Assembly: GCA_030340625.1 (NCBI GenBank)
Contig: JAOPHQ010001141.1
Span: 248,001-312,000, forward strand
Direction: 5' to 3'
Origin: Merluccius polli
Taxonomy: Eukaryota; Chordata; Actinopteri; Gadiformes; Merlucciidae
DNA: 64,000 bases
A program made the translations under genes and the position numbers. Each line of letters opens with the position of its first letter. Position 1 is the first letter of the stretch. Below the pieces are notes generated by a model. It searched no databases and was not told the origin of the DNA. It was given only the letters and a program-made list of their open reading frames with translations. This document shows, in pieces, positions 1-12,969 of this stretch.

Positions 1-3000
1 CTATTTTTTTGCCATTTATTTACCTATAGGATTATGTTTGGTTGAAACGTATCCCAGATATGTTAAATGTCAACATATAACACATTAAGGCATATTTCCC
101 TTTCGGGGAACGTTTCATTTAACGTGTTTTGTCCCTGATTACGTCTTGAATCTGAATTGAGCATATGTTTTGTTATTTATTTACCTCTTGGATAATTTAC
201 ATTGAATTGAAACGTATCCTCAATAGGCTACGTTAAATATCGATAACACATTTGTCGGGGCCGGGGGGGGGGGGGGGGGGGGGGGGCGGTCCAGGTCCGA
301 CCCTGGACTGGGAGCATTCCCAGTCCAGCACAGTTAGAAATGTAAGCTTTTATATTTAGGATAAGATATATTTTACTGTAAGATGGACATTATTATACGT
401 CACGCGCAACACGTATCCTGACGTTGATCCAAAGTGCCAAACGTAGAGGGGTTACAATAATGGCCCTTAAATTGTATGACTGTTACATTTTTCTGCCTAT
501 TCTTTTCCCATGGTTTTGCGTCCAAGTCACGTGACTTTCAAGATTCACGTGACTTTTTCAGATTCCACAGGACTCCCTTGTGACGTCACTCCGTCTGACG
601 GATCAAACCCTCGCCCACTACACGTCTGAGGTTGATTTGCTGATCAACACATTATTCCGTGGCAGCGGGAGAAACTAATGTTGACAAAGTGACGAGTTAC
701 GATCGGATGTTTGTCCTATTGGTTAGTTACTCTATGTTTTCTCTCTCTGATTCCTGCACCATGTTTCAATGACGTCAGGTTGCTAGGGGCTACAGCTGAC
801 AGACGCCGTGACCACCTGGGAGGACCTATCAGCCGGAAGTACTGTCCTTACTGTACTACTGTTTATGTTATAATGTCATAATATTGTTGACAATAAAAAA
901 AATAAAAATAAAACTATTATTGTCCCACACCACAATGTATGTCCCACAAGGTGAACTCCAAACAATTCATGTTTATCCAATTCATGGACAAACAAAGCAG
1001 CTGGAAACACGTCTAAAACACTTGAAATAGAATGTAGCCTATATTTATATTTTTACAACATCAATCTCCCTATTATATGAACAAAATATGATCAGGTTAT
1101 ACTTTCTCTCTTGAAAACGGGCAAAACGCTAACCCTAACCCTAACCAGGAAAATGAATTTAAAAAACTACAAACGTTCGGAAAATGCAATACACTCAAGT
1201 GTGCGGCGCCATGTTTTTTCCGCCATTTTTTTGTAGGCTAGTTCTAAAATGTTTAGTTTACGTTTTCCCTATTATGTGAAAATGTGTCAAGGAACTTCGC
1301 AAGTGTATTATATGTTTTAGGGACCGGGGAGCACATTTATTTAGTCAGATTTCATTTTTACTATTGTTAATTGGGTGAAATCTGGTTTTGACCTTACCCA
1401 GTAGCGCCCCCTAATGGTTTGGCAAAGGCCACAAAGGACATGATAGAAGAAGTCAAGAGCTTTCCAAAAATGTTTTCCCCATGTTTGTATCACATTGTGT
1501 TGCTTTTCTGTACGCCTTTAAAAGAGCCTTAGGTTCAAGGTTCAAAGGGCATTCCTGAGGAGCAGGAACCATCCAGAATGTCCACAGTGGCAGATCTGTA
1601 TTCTGTAGATCAAGACCTTTCCAATGGTGTCTTCATTGTCATCCTACGACAAAGTTTCATTTTTATCTGCTCACTGAGAAGGCACTTACTGATGTGTACT
1701 TTCTCAGAGCCTATATAGAGCCAAGATGGATAAAATCACTAAAACATATTTTAAGGGATATTTAGTGGCAAAATGTGTTCAACATATTGATGGTGACCTT
1801 ATCCTTAGTCATGCTTTTCAATTTGGAGCAGTTTAGACCCCATTTACCCCTTAAATGATTCATATACATATTTCCATATTACTTAATATGACCATTTAGC
1901 CATTGTGTTCCCTTCCCCAGGGCTGACAGGATTGCCCTGGATGAACAATATGGTAATGCGAATGTATGTCTGTGTGTAGTTACATTTTTACCCACAGTTG
2001 TTTTTAATTGACCAAGATATGAGCTTTTGAAAGAAAGTAGGCCTCTGCCATAGTAACATAAGGGGCTTTAGGACTACAAAAAACATGGCGCCGCACACTT
2101 CAGTGTATTGCATTTTCCGAACGTTTGTAGTTCTTTAAATTCATTTTCCGGGTTAGGGTTAGCGTTTTGCCCGTTTTCAAGAGAGAAAGTATAACCTGAT
2201 CATATTTTGTTCATATTATAGGGAGATTGATGTTGTAAAAATATAAATATAGGCTATATTCTATTTCAAGTGTTTTTAGACGTGTTTCCAGCTTGTCCAT
2301 GAATTGGATGAACATGAATTGTTTGGAGTTCACATTGTGGGACATACATTGTGGTGTGGGACAATAATAGTAAAAGAATAGGCAGAAAAATGTAACAGTC
2401 ATACAATTTAAGGGTCTTTATTGTAACCCCTCTACGTTTGGCACTTTGGACCAACGTAGTCAGGATACGTGTTGCGCGTGACGTATAATAATGTCCATCT
2501 TACAGTAAAATATATCGTATCCTAAATATAAAAGCTTGCATTTCTAACTGTGCTGGCTTTAAAAGGTACACATAAAAAGTACAAATTATGTTCACAGTGT
2601 GTTGGCTTACATATCTGGGCCAGTTCAGCCAATCAGAAAGCTTCAAATTATGTTTCCTGTACCGTTTGTGGCTGGTCGATTTTCATTATACACACATTAT
2701 TTTCTTTACATTTCAATATAACTGCTACAGGGCAGTATTTCGCCAGCCACTGACGATAACCACCCATCGGCAATATAAAACATTTTAATAAAAGCTGGCG
2801 TCGTCACCATAGCAACGGTCGCTGACACTCATGGGAACTGTAGTGTAAATTGACGCAACAAACCAATGAAATTACGATATTTCTCGGAAAAGAAGCATAC
2901 ATATTTCTTAGCGATGGCCACTACACAACACTGCTGTATCGTTAATGATCATTCATGAGTATACATTTATACTGTAGTATACAGCGGCCCATGCTGCGGC

Positions 3001-3408
3001 CCGTCATGTATAAATGCAGGTGCATCTATTTGGGTCGGACTGGGAGCATTCAGGGTCCTGGACCGGCCCACCACTGGACCGGCCATCCTCCCCCCGCCGG
3101 TCCGGTCCGGGGAGGGTCGGACCTGGACCGGACCCCCCCTCCCCGGACAAATGTTATCGATATTTAACGTAGCCTATTGAGGATACGTTTCAATTCAATG
3201 TAATTTATCCAAGAGATAAATAAATAACAAAACATATGCTCAATTCAGATTCAAGACGTAATCAGGGACAAAATACGTTAAATGAAACGTTCCCCGAAAG
3301 GGAAATATGCCTTAATGACAATAATATGATATATGTTGACATTTAACATATCTGGGATACGTTTCAACCAAACATAATTCTATAGGTAAATAAATGGCAA
3401 CAAAATAG
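1..3408. mobile_element. Long interrupted palindrome (foldback-type or long-TIR DNA element)
   Basis: The first ~250 bases return as reverse complement at about 3145-3408. Inside these, 345-505 pairs with about 2373-2545, and 909-1225 pairs with about 2078-2367, leaving a non-palindromic centre at about 1226-2077. The arms are not equal: the left arm has about 400 extra bases at 506-908, and the right arm about 500 extra bases at about 2548-3040, so each arm seems to have gained or lost an insert after the inversion formed. The arms are rich in ACGTTT-type motifs. No transposase was recognised; the open frames on the right arm are shadows. The left end may lie outside the window because position 1 is already inside the repeat. 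It lies in dtx1 intron 5. A non-autonomous foldback or long-TIR transposon is the likeliest reading; an inverted segmental duplication is the alternative. Confidence 0.72.
263..286. repeat. Poly-G tract (24 G)
   Basis: An uninterrupted run of 24 G in the left arm of the palindrome. The right-arm counterpart (about 3080-3145) is G/C-rich but interrupted. Confidence 0.95.
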
Positions 3409-4111
3409 GCTGAGAACGAACGTATTTGCGATACGTTCAATGAAACGTAATCACGGACAAAATACGTTTTCAGACAAACGTAATTGAGAATGCCGAATAG
3501 TTCCCTGGGAACGTAATTTTGATGAGACAGGGTTGGACGGAAAGGTTATTTTTCGTACCATCCACAACTTTTGCCAATAGAAAATATGTGTGTATGTGAG
3601 CAGCCCTGCATTGCATTCTGGTAGTGTGGCATTGAGTTTCAAGAGATTGGGCGTTGCGTGCTCCTCATTTGTATGAAGTGGAGTTCTCTTCTACTTTACG
3701 CAAATCCGGGGCATCCGGTGACACTCACCGCCTCTGGAAACTCCCGAAAAACGTTTAAACCAACCGCTATCAAAAATGAAGACAACATTCAGCAACTGCA
3801 TGGCTTATTTCTCACCTAAAATGTTTTCGGAAACACATTTTAGTGTACTATTTAGCTGTTAAATGAGATTGTTTGTGAGGCGGCCGCCATGTTGGTCCGG
3901 TTGAATATCCGAAAGCAGACAGCCCACAACCAAAAGCCTTCATCCAATCAGGTGCAGCCAGGAAGTGGAACAACCACGTCATCACTCACTCACTCACTCA
4001 CACCACACACCAATGGTGCAACTTTATCACTCAGTCACTCAGTCACTCAGTGACAGAGCATTGGGGATATAGGGCTGGCCTGCTGGTCCAGCCAAAAAAC
4101 ATGTTTCCTAC
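3409..4111. other. dtx1 intron 5 next to the palindrome; no gene seen
   Basis: No exon found. 3409-3540 carries further ACGTAAT and ACGTTT motifs like those of the palindrome arms, including a second copy of a GGACAAAATACGTT segment at about 3453 that also occurs near 3266, so the element may really end near 3535. 3981-4055 is a short (ACTC)n-like stretch. The remaining dtx1 exons (RING and DTC domains) were not found here and should lie left of the window. Confidence 0.6.
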
Positions 4112-4173
4112 CTCACCAGGGACTACTTTAATCTTCTCTGTGTATCTCCGGACCACATCCTCTGGGTTTTTAC
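4112..4173 (-). CDS. dtx1: dtx1 coding exon 5
   Basis: After the acceptor AG at 4175-4174 the exon starts with GT, which completes a Gly codon from exon 4, then reads KNPEDVVRRYTEKIKVV, a block conserved in Deltex just before the RING domain. Two donors are possible: GTGAGG after 4117 (phase 1, giving 57 nt) or GTAGGA after 4112 (phase 0, giving 62 nt). The first would allow a P-D-E-D junction as in other DTX1 proteins and has the better +4/+5 bases. The next exon (RING) is outside the window. A 98-bp (AT)n lies about 46 bases upstream of the acceptor in transcript sense. Confidence 0.88.
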
Positions 4174-4216
4174 CTGATGATACAGAACGAAGGCACAGAA
4201 GGTCATCAAAGAATAT

Positions 4217-4315
<99 letters not shown>

Positions 4316-6222
4316 ATATGTATTATGTAACGCACACACACACACCTTACGCTTCTTCTCTTCTCTACTACGAAAGAGCACCTCTGAACATAGATCCCGA
4401 CACCCCCCATCCATGCATCTCTCTCTTAAAGAACAATTACCGGTCTGGGTGATCAAACCATCATAAATATCTCTCCTGGCTTCACTAAAACATCCGTTAC
4501 CAATATAATTTGTCAAAATCTCTTTGTTGTGCCGATATAATATATAATATAGCACTTTGGTCTTTGTGACCTTTTGATGTTGTATTTCACTTCTAGGTGC
4601 TTAGACTGTGGTTATATTAACTCACAAGGACAGTACATTGGTTGATGATTTGTGCCCTCTATGTCCTGTGAGTATTTGTATAGTGTTAAAAAGTATGTAA
4701 TAGGTAATCTTCCAATGTTTTGCCATTAAACCATTTTTATTTCCATACATCTATTTATTTGTTCTTCTTTTATGCTTGATTTATTTATTTTACAATCCAA
4801 TCAATCAAAAGTGTGTATTGTTTTTTGTACAGTTGCTCAGCAGGGCCATTGGCAACTGTGAGGCTCGATGCCTCCTATCTAAGCGTCCTTGAGCAAGCTG
4901 GTTGTTGCCTTGCATGGTTGACATTGTGGCTGGTGTGTGAATGTGTGTATGAATGAGTAAATGTGAGACATTAACTCTAAAGCCCTTTGGGTGGCCATGG
5001 AGGCTCGAAAAATATAAACACAATGCCTTAGTCCATTATTAAAGGGGCTATGAATAGATATTAAGAGCAGTCCATTAGATTGATGAATGAGGCAGAAATA
5101 GGTGATGTTATATCTTGTACTGGGGAGGAAGGAGAATGAATTTTGCCTGTGATATCATGTTTTTTTTAATAACTGAATGACTATGTATGTTGTGTGTACT
5201 GTATGCACTTTATGACTGTATTTCTGTCTAACTATGGCACTTTTCTGAACAAATCAGACAATAAAGTGATATCTTATCTTTATCTTATCATACAGTTATT
5301 AAAATGACCCTCCACCCCCCACCCCCATCCAGTGCCAGCCGTACCCCTGCGGATATGCTTCTTCTGGGTCTTACGGCGGGTCCCATTGACTCCCGGCACA
5401 GGCTTCATGTCGCTCTTGTTGATGGGTGGCGGGTGGAGGATGGGCTTGGGTGCCCGGGTCAGACACACTGGCAGGCCCGCCGCACACATCAGGATGCCCG
5501 TCATACCTGGGGAACGTGCACGCCATGCATAGCATACACACGGTAATAGATGCAAACACGGACACATACAGACATACACAAATACACACAGACAACAGAA
5601 TAGAAAAACATGTTTTATTGCAAAATATGAGGTAGGACCTAGCTTGTTATTTGTATTTGTTGCAGGTGTTCTTTTCTATTATGTTTGTATATAAGGAACT
5701 TTTCCAGAACCTTTGGAATTTTATTTAAAAAATGCACCATCAATTAGATATAGCTTATTCAGCGATCTAAGTCAGCGATCTTGCCGTGACCCCCCCATGC
5801 ATATCAGGTGACCCCACATGGGGTCACGACTCCCAGCCTAGGCAAGGAAACACTGAGCTGTAGGTAATCAGGTTGATGAGGTTGTCCTATTCGTTCTGAG
5901 GCAGGAACCAAACCCTGAACACCAGAACCAAGATGTATAGCCTTCAGGAGGGCATGGGTCTAACCTGCCAGTGCTGGGTGAATTGGACCAGAACCCGTCA
6001 GATTCTTCACTGGGAGTGCTGGAACACTGCGGAAAATAAAGAAAAGTTATTTGTATTTTTGTTGCCTAATGACATATGTAGCCGATATACTATGGAACGT
6101 AAAAACACTTTAAAAGGATCAATATTAGAGCCATTTCAATATTTACATACACAAATTGATACGACCTATTCTGACAATGCATATGAAATAGATATTTACA
6201 TATAGGGACACCATTACATGGC

Positions 6223-6284
<62 letters not shown>

Positions 6285-7614
6285 TGTATATCCCAAATCC
6301 CAATAGAAATCCAGAATGTAGGGAGCCATGCTTCAGTCAGTCATCTGGGAATGAAATGGGAGGGCATGACGCCCTGGCAGACCTTGACTAGGGATGGCAC
6401 CGGAAGCGACAGGCATGCGTGTCCCACAGGACAGGACAAACACAGCTGATGGGTTCACACAAACATATGACCTCTAGAGCCAGTGGGTGGCCAGGGAAAC
6501 ACATGACCTCTAGAGCTGGTGGGTAGCCAGGGAAACACATGACCTCTAGAGCCGGTGGGTGGCCAGGGAAACACATGACCTTTTACAGTACACTTACAGT
6601 GAATCATATTATATCCTATTATTTGAATTCAATTTTTATCATGCAAATTTGAATTCTAGTATTGTTATTGTTGTTGTTTTTCTATTCTGTCTTTTTGTAC
6701 CTTTAGTGCTTGATTGAGAGCAGTGATATGACAGTGATATGTGCTATTTTAACTGTGGCAGGCAAGATAGACAAATTATCATTTCATATGAATAATGACA
6801 TAATGACATTCTGAATAATTATGGTTTATGTTTTATGATGTAAGAAATTTCTTCTGCATGTCCCTTGAGGGCAGCAGTTCTTTAATTAAACATTGCAGTA
6901 CATAACACAAATGGTACCCAGCATGTCTCTGATGCCATGGTCATGACTCTGCAGAGTTGAGTGTGTATAATTCTGGCTTCACATAGATTTGGGTTAAACA
7001 ATTTACTTTCATCATCGTTTCATAATATAAACATGTCTTGAGCAACAATGTAGTTATCTTGAAGTAATGTTCACACAAACACACACACATGATCTTGCTA
7101 CGGCTGTATAACACACCATTAATTAATAATAATCATAAGACGACTTTGATCTATGTTGCTATTTGTGAACGGTTTTGGGTTCATTTATTCAAATTTGATC
7201 AAAGGATCCAGACAACAGTACTTCTTACAAGTAGCGGCTCTTTTATTTAATTATAAATCCTTGGAGAAAAAGAGCTGAAGCACTGCTTCTTTTTCCAACA
7301 GCATCTAAAAGGAGCGATACATTTTAGGAGGACTAGATTTATGCTAGTGTATACTATGAGACTAACATCTATTATGCAACTGTGAGCTGTTAAGGGCTGT
7401 CCAGAGTAGCCAACCCATCCGTGTCTGCAGGCATTTCCTCCCCTCTTCCCTTTTGGCAGTCTTTTCCACAGCTAAGCTCGGTAACCCTGCCTTGGTCTGC
7501 TCAGTACACACACACAGCCCTCTTTCTTCACGCCAGAGATCTACAGACGACCCCTGCAACTGGCCACCTTGCGAAGCACAAAGCACAACTCTGGTATTAG
7601 TCTCAGTCATTGTA

Positions 7615-7667
<53 letters not shown>

Positions 7668-8339
7668 GCTCTTTGTTCATTAAGTCTTCAATTAAAATCA
7701 AAGAAAAAGTGTTCATGGGCTGCTACATATATGGTACACATACATGGTGACATTTAATAATAAATAAATAATCAGTTAGCACTGATTATTTATATAATTA
7801 TATTATATATATAAAGCTTATTTTTAACTGAGCTTTTTCGCTCGTCCTTCTTGTCAAAGCAGTGAAGAACATTTTCACTTCTGATGTGAGTTCAGTGAGC
7901 CAAATTGGATTCAGTCCTCTGCGCTTCTCTCGCCCTGCCAACTCTCATCGCTCAGTTTCCCTGTGACTCTTGTAACTCTTCATCACTCTCTTTTGACCTC
8001 CTCCTCCTCTTCCCCCCTCCTCCTCCTGTTCAGAGGAACTAGTTAAGGGCCATGGAAATGTCAAAATGGAGACAAACTCAACAAAGTGAAGCTGTCCGCA
8101 TACCCAAACGGACCTTTACTATTTACTGCTACATTCATTACGATGATGTATCCCCCAAAGCTATATTTATTTCTGTGTTTACTATTTAAGACAATATAGC
8201 TTCAGCTACATCCCTTTAGGTTTTCAAATCCACATGAGAGGACTTGATCAGGCCCCAACCCACGCACATCCTCCCTAAAGAGAGTGGCTACTTTAAAGAT
8301 GCAGAATGCAGACCAACATCTCTGTTGATCATGTACCGA

Positions 8340-8378
<39 letters not shown>

Positions 8379-11300
8379 AAGGGTTCAAACTGGTGAGGAC
8401 CCAAAAAAGTAAAAATGTTTTGCCTGAAAACAAAGATCAGCGTTTGGCACACTTCAAATCCATCAGGTTATATTTTGCTATAGATGCTCGACCCAAGTGG
8501 CTCACAAAAAGCCTGTCAGTAATATTCAGACTCATTTATATGAGGCTATATTTATATGAAGTTATTATAAGGATCTCCAAAATGTGTTTTTTGTTAGCAA
8601 TGTTTTTTTTCTTCATATTTGCTTCACTGACTACCGTCTCTAATTAGAGCAGCATTGAGCCTCCTCCTCAAAAATCCTGTTTTGAAAACAACACACAAAC
8701 TTAATTGTTTGTCAAGTCAAATGTTACATGTATTTAAAGGTCCATATATAAATATGATATCCACTATTATTATTATTATTATTGTTGTTGTTGTTGTTGT
8801 TGTTGTTATTATTATTATTATTGTTTCTGAAGGAGTCATTTACAGTCTTGTACAGGCTGTTTCAACCATGGTCAATGTAGTAGGCCTACTGTAGTGCATG
8901 ATGGTGCCAGTACATTGGTATACCATAACATTGGTTGGGAGTGGGATCCTCCATCCTTATCCTAGCCTATAATTACCAACACCTGTAACGCTGTATCATA
9001 TAATGTCATAGCTCCTGTTAAAAGGCAACACAAATGTGAGAAAGGATTCAGCCCAATGGTCAACGCATTTCTGGACAATGCATGTGCAGTTTTAACACGA
9101 ACATGGCATCGAGAAAGTTATGGAGTAATTATGAACATCATTATTATGGAGTGTAATGTTGTAATATAGCAAGCTAGTAAAACTATGAAATGCCTAAACT
9201 GTAATATTTATATCACAATGGCGTATTGCTTAGTGTGCGCTCGTAACATTATATTTTTAGCGATGATGATGGACTAGCTTGCAACTAGCTTGGGTTAGCT
9301 TACAAGGTAGCCCTACGGTAATGAATGCCAGCGACGAGGTCAGCGTAGTGAGGTCAGCGTAGTGAGGTCAGCGTAGTGAGGTCAGAGGTCAGCGTAGTGA
9401 GGTCAGCGTAGTGAGGTCAGCATAGTGAGGTCAGAGGTCAGCGTAGTGAGGTCAGCATAGTGCAGCCTCGGTGCTTAATTGTTAGATGAATACCACCTGC
9501 GAGGCCGGGAGATCTAACAAAAGCCAGTAGATGGCACAGCTTGGACTGTGGGGTGTTCATGATAATGGTAAGTTGATAAAAATAATGACATTGTCATAAG
9601 GGTCACTGCATTTAAATTATTAAAGAAAAATGCCCTGACTTGCTTTGTTTTACAGTATTCCCTATACAAATCAATGGGCAAACCATTTGATTTCACTCAG
9701 GTGAGTGATTTAACTTCCAGCATTGTGAAGGGTAAATATTTTGAGATGAGATAGTTTTTTTGTTGTTAAATTTTTTATTTATTTTGTTAGTGACATGCCC
9801 CAAATTAGGAGGTGGTGGTGCCTCCATCTACTGGAGGAAGCTGAAAGGTATCCATATCTGATTATTGTAATTAATTTAAAATTAAACCATATTTGTTTTT
9901 TGTTTTTAGCCTGGAGAGATGCAGCCAATCCTTAACAAGGCAAGCAGTGGCAGAGACCTCTCCACAGCTATGGAGAGTAGAGCCACTGTAGCCATGGAGG
10001 GATGGGCTGTGGACTCATGATGGTATTGACATTAGTAGTATAGAAACTGGCTGCCTTTCTCAATACCAAGTACGTGAAGTTCGGACTTGCGTACTTGGTA
10101 GTTCGGACTTGGGAGTTCAATCATCATAATACAATATGATATATAAAACAACCCTGCCTCTTTTCATTTTCAAAATATGAATGGTATATTTTTTCTGTGT
10201 TTCAAGATCTGTAGCCTACATATAAAAAGCCAGTGGCGGGAAAAAGGTTGTTGTGGTTGTTGTGGACGTTGGTGAATGATTGAATGAAAATTAGACGGAC
10301 AAAATTACAAAAATAAGCATCATAATGGATTAGACACTGGTTGCCGTTGCCGTTGGTACTCTTTATAAAGAAGCCGAAGAGGAGGCTGTGAAATGCATTC
10401 TGGGATACTTGGCCATCCCAAGTCCACACAATTGTGTTGGAACAGTACTTGGGCTGTGACTGATGACGTTTCACAAGTCCACAAGAACACAAGTACAGTC
10501 AAGAACGCAGATTGAGAAACACCCTGGATGTTGGTAATCCAGTAAGTTGATAAATGACACATTAGCAATGTGGTGTCTCTCTTCTACAGTTTATTTTTAT
10601 TTTTTTTAAATACTGTATGACCATAATACAACTATTGCATTAATTAGGGCATGTGGACACCACATGTGGGCATCTTGGCTGTGGAATCTGCATGGTATGA
10701 CCATTTAACATTAGTTGTTGTACTACTGGGAACATATTTTTAATATTTTTAAAATGATCTTATCCCTTTTTACAGCATATACTTTACATCACACCATTAT
10801 GTTCATACAGTACCGGTAAGTAAACAAATGATTCTTATAGTGGCACACCCGATGGGTTATAATGTTTTGGCATATTTCTCACAATAAGGAAGCATTGTAT
10901 TTAGTTTGATACGTCTAAAAATGTTGATTTACAGGTGTCACACATGGAAGAGATTTTCAAGCACATACCAGCAGGACTTCAGGAGGATGTACATGCTGGA
11001 GACCTGCAGGCAGTGCGACGAGGTCTACAAGAACTGCATACCGGGTATGCATACTGAGCTTGGAAACGGGGTGGCTTGTTTCAGTAGTCACTTATTGCAA
11101 ATAAAATAATATGCATATTGTGCATGAAGCAGTGAAAGGTTTTACTGTCTGCAACAAAAAAAGGTTTTCATGTTTTCTTTTGTTTTTTATCTCTACAGGC
11201 TATGTTGGAAGAAGAAGGGAGTTGCAGGCCTTTTATTCTGATGAGTCAGCCGGGCTTTTGCAGTGATTTTTGTCAACTTTGTGCAGGGCTGGGGGATTGA

Positions 11301-12468
11301 GTGATGGAGGGAATAAATGAGGAAGGGAGGGAATGAGCGATGTTTGTATTTTGTTCTAATAAATGTTAATAAATGCTAATACATTTTTTTTTAATTATGA
11401 TTTGTGACTCATTATTTATTTTTACCTGGAGAGGTTTTGGGGCTGTGAATGTTAGCTAATTAAATAGCAAACTTTAGCTAAATAAACATTACTCACTGTA
11501 GTGAGGTGCACGCACCCTTTATGATAAGACTGAATGGCTGTGTTGAGAGATAATTGCTTTAATTATATATTAATTTGTGTTTATTTAGAGAGATAAAGAG
11601 AGAAAATTAGAGCGTGTGTGAGAAAGAGGGAGGGAGAAAAAAAAATGCATGGTCCCCCTTATAGGGATATCAAAACAGGCCACTAATGCACTCCACAGTA
11701 CACTTGAACTGCCCCTGAATAAAACTAAATGTTTCAAAGTATTTCAAAATCGCATCGTATATCACATCGGAACCTGGTGATTACACAATGGTTTTCCTCG
11801 TAGTGGAAGAGTCATATGCAATGATCCATGCAGAACTATCCACATCGTTAAAGCAAATTAACAGTCAGTGACAATGACAATCGATGTTCAAAATTATGTG
11901 GTGGCTTGGATAGACCTTGGCTTTTTTTTTAAAAATTTTTTTTACAAAGTATGGCTATAATGTTTATGTTGGCATGTACCAGCAGATGGTGCCACCTGTA
12001 ACATGTATGGCCAGTAGAACAGCAGCTTGATGTAACATGTATGGCCAGTAGAACAGCAGCTTGATGTAACATGTATGGCCAGTAGAACAGCAGCTTGAAG
12101 GTGGTGTGAGAACCCAAGCACATGTTCATGTTATACATATTCATCATGGCCTTCTCAATAACAGTAAAGGCGGATACAATGCTAAATGACTAGTATGTAT
12201 ACATTTTTAGTCCTAACTTATCAATATTATTCTAACATTTAAATAAAAAACTGTTTGCATGCCGCATACAGCATTTGTTTTTTTCTATTCGCTACTATTT
12301 TCAAGTTAATTTAATTTAAATTAATTTAATTTGGGAGGTAATGTGCATGTGAATATATTGTGTCTGTTTGTGCCACAAATAGGTTTCTCACACATTCTCT
12401 GTATACGCACAAGGCAAACAATGAGGTGTGGAAATCAAGATCTGAAGAGCACTGTGTGGTTTCTGTTG

Positions 12469-12518
<50 letters not shown>

Positions 12519-12926
12519 ACAAGGCCATGTGCAAGGGAGTTGGTGTTTCGAAAGCATAAGGTTTTTTTTTTTGCCTGTCTGACTGTCAGCTAACCACACT
12601 CATCTTGTATGTACAAGCCACTCGCCTGGGAACAAACATCTTCCACTGAAACACCATCACCCCACCTCCCCACCTCCTCCCCTTCCTTCCTTCCATCTGC
12701 CACTTCTCTACCAATCTTTATTTTCTCCTTTCTCTTTCCCTCTCATCCCTCCCTCTTCAGAGTCCCCACCTACCGCCCATAGTTGAGGCTCGCCACATTG
12801 CATACAACGTCAGTAAAGGACATTTTGACATAATCTCTCTCAAAATCTGATCAGATTTCTTCTCTGTCTCTGATGCTCAGGGACATTTTTTTCTACTCTT
12901 TGTCTGTCTTTCACTGTCACATAAAT

Positions 12927-12969
<43 letters not shown>

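Larger units (their letters stand above)
6573..9335. other. dtx1: dtx1 intron 2, simple-sequence-rich, no gene seen
   Basis: AT-rich intron DNA. It holds a (TC)n at 7619-7663, a (GA)n at 8344-8377 and a (TTA)n/(TTG)n array at 8765-8822. Open frames here are driven by these repeats. Nothing else recognised. Confidence 0.7.

Noticed and set aside
1128..1147. Telomere-like CCCTAA repeats
   Set aside because: Only three units, and part of the palindrome arm (a partial counterpart lies near 2154); not evidence of a telomere.
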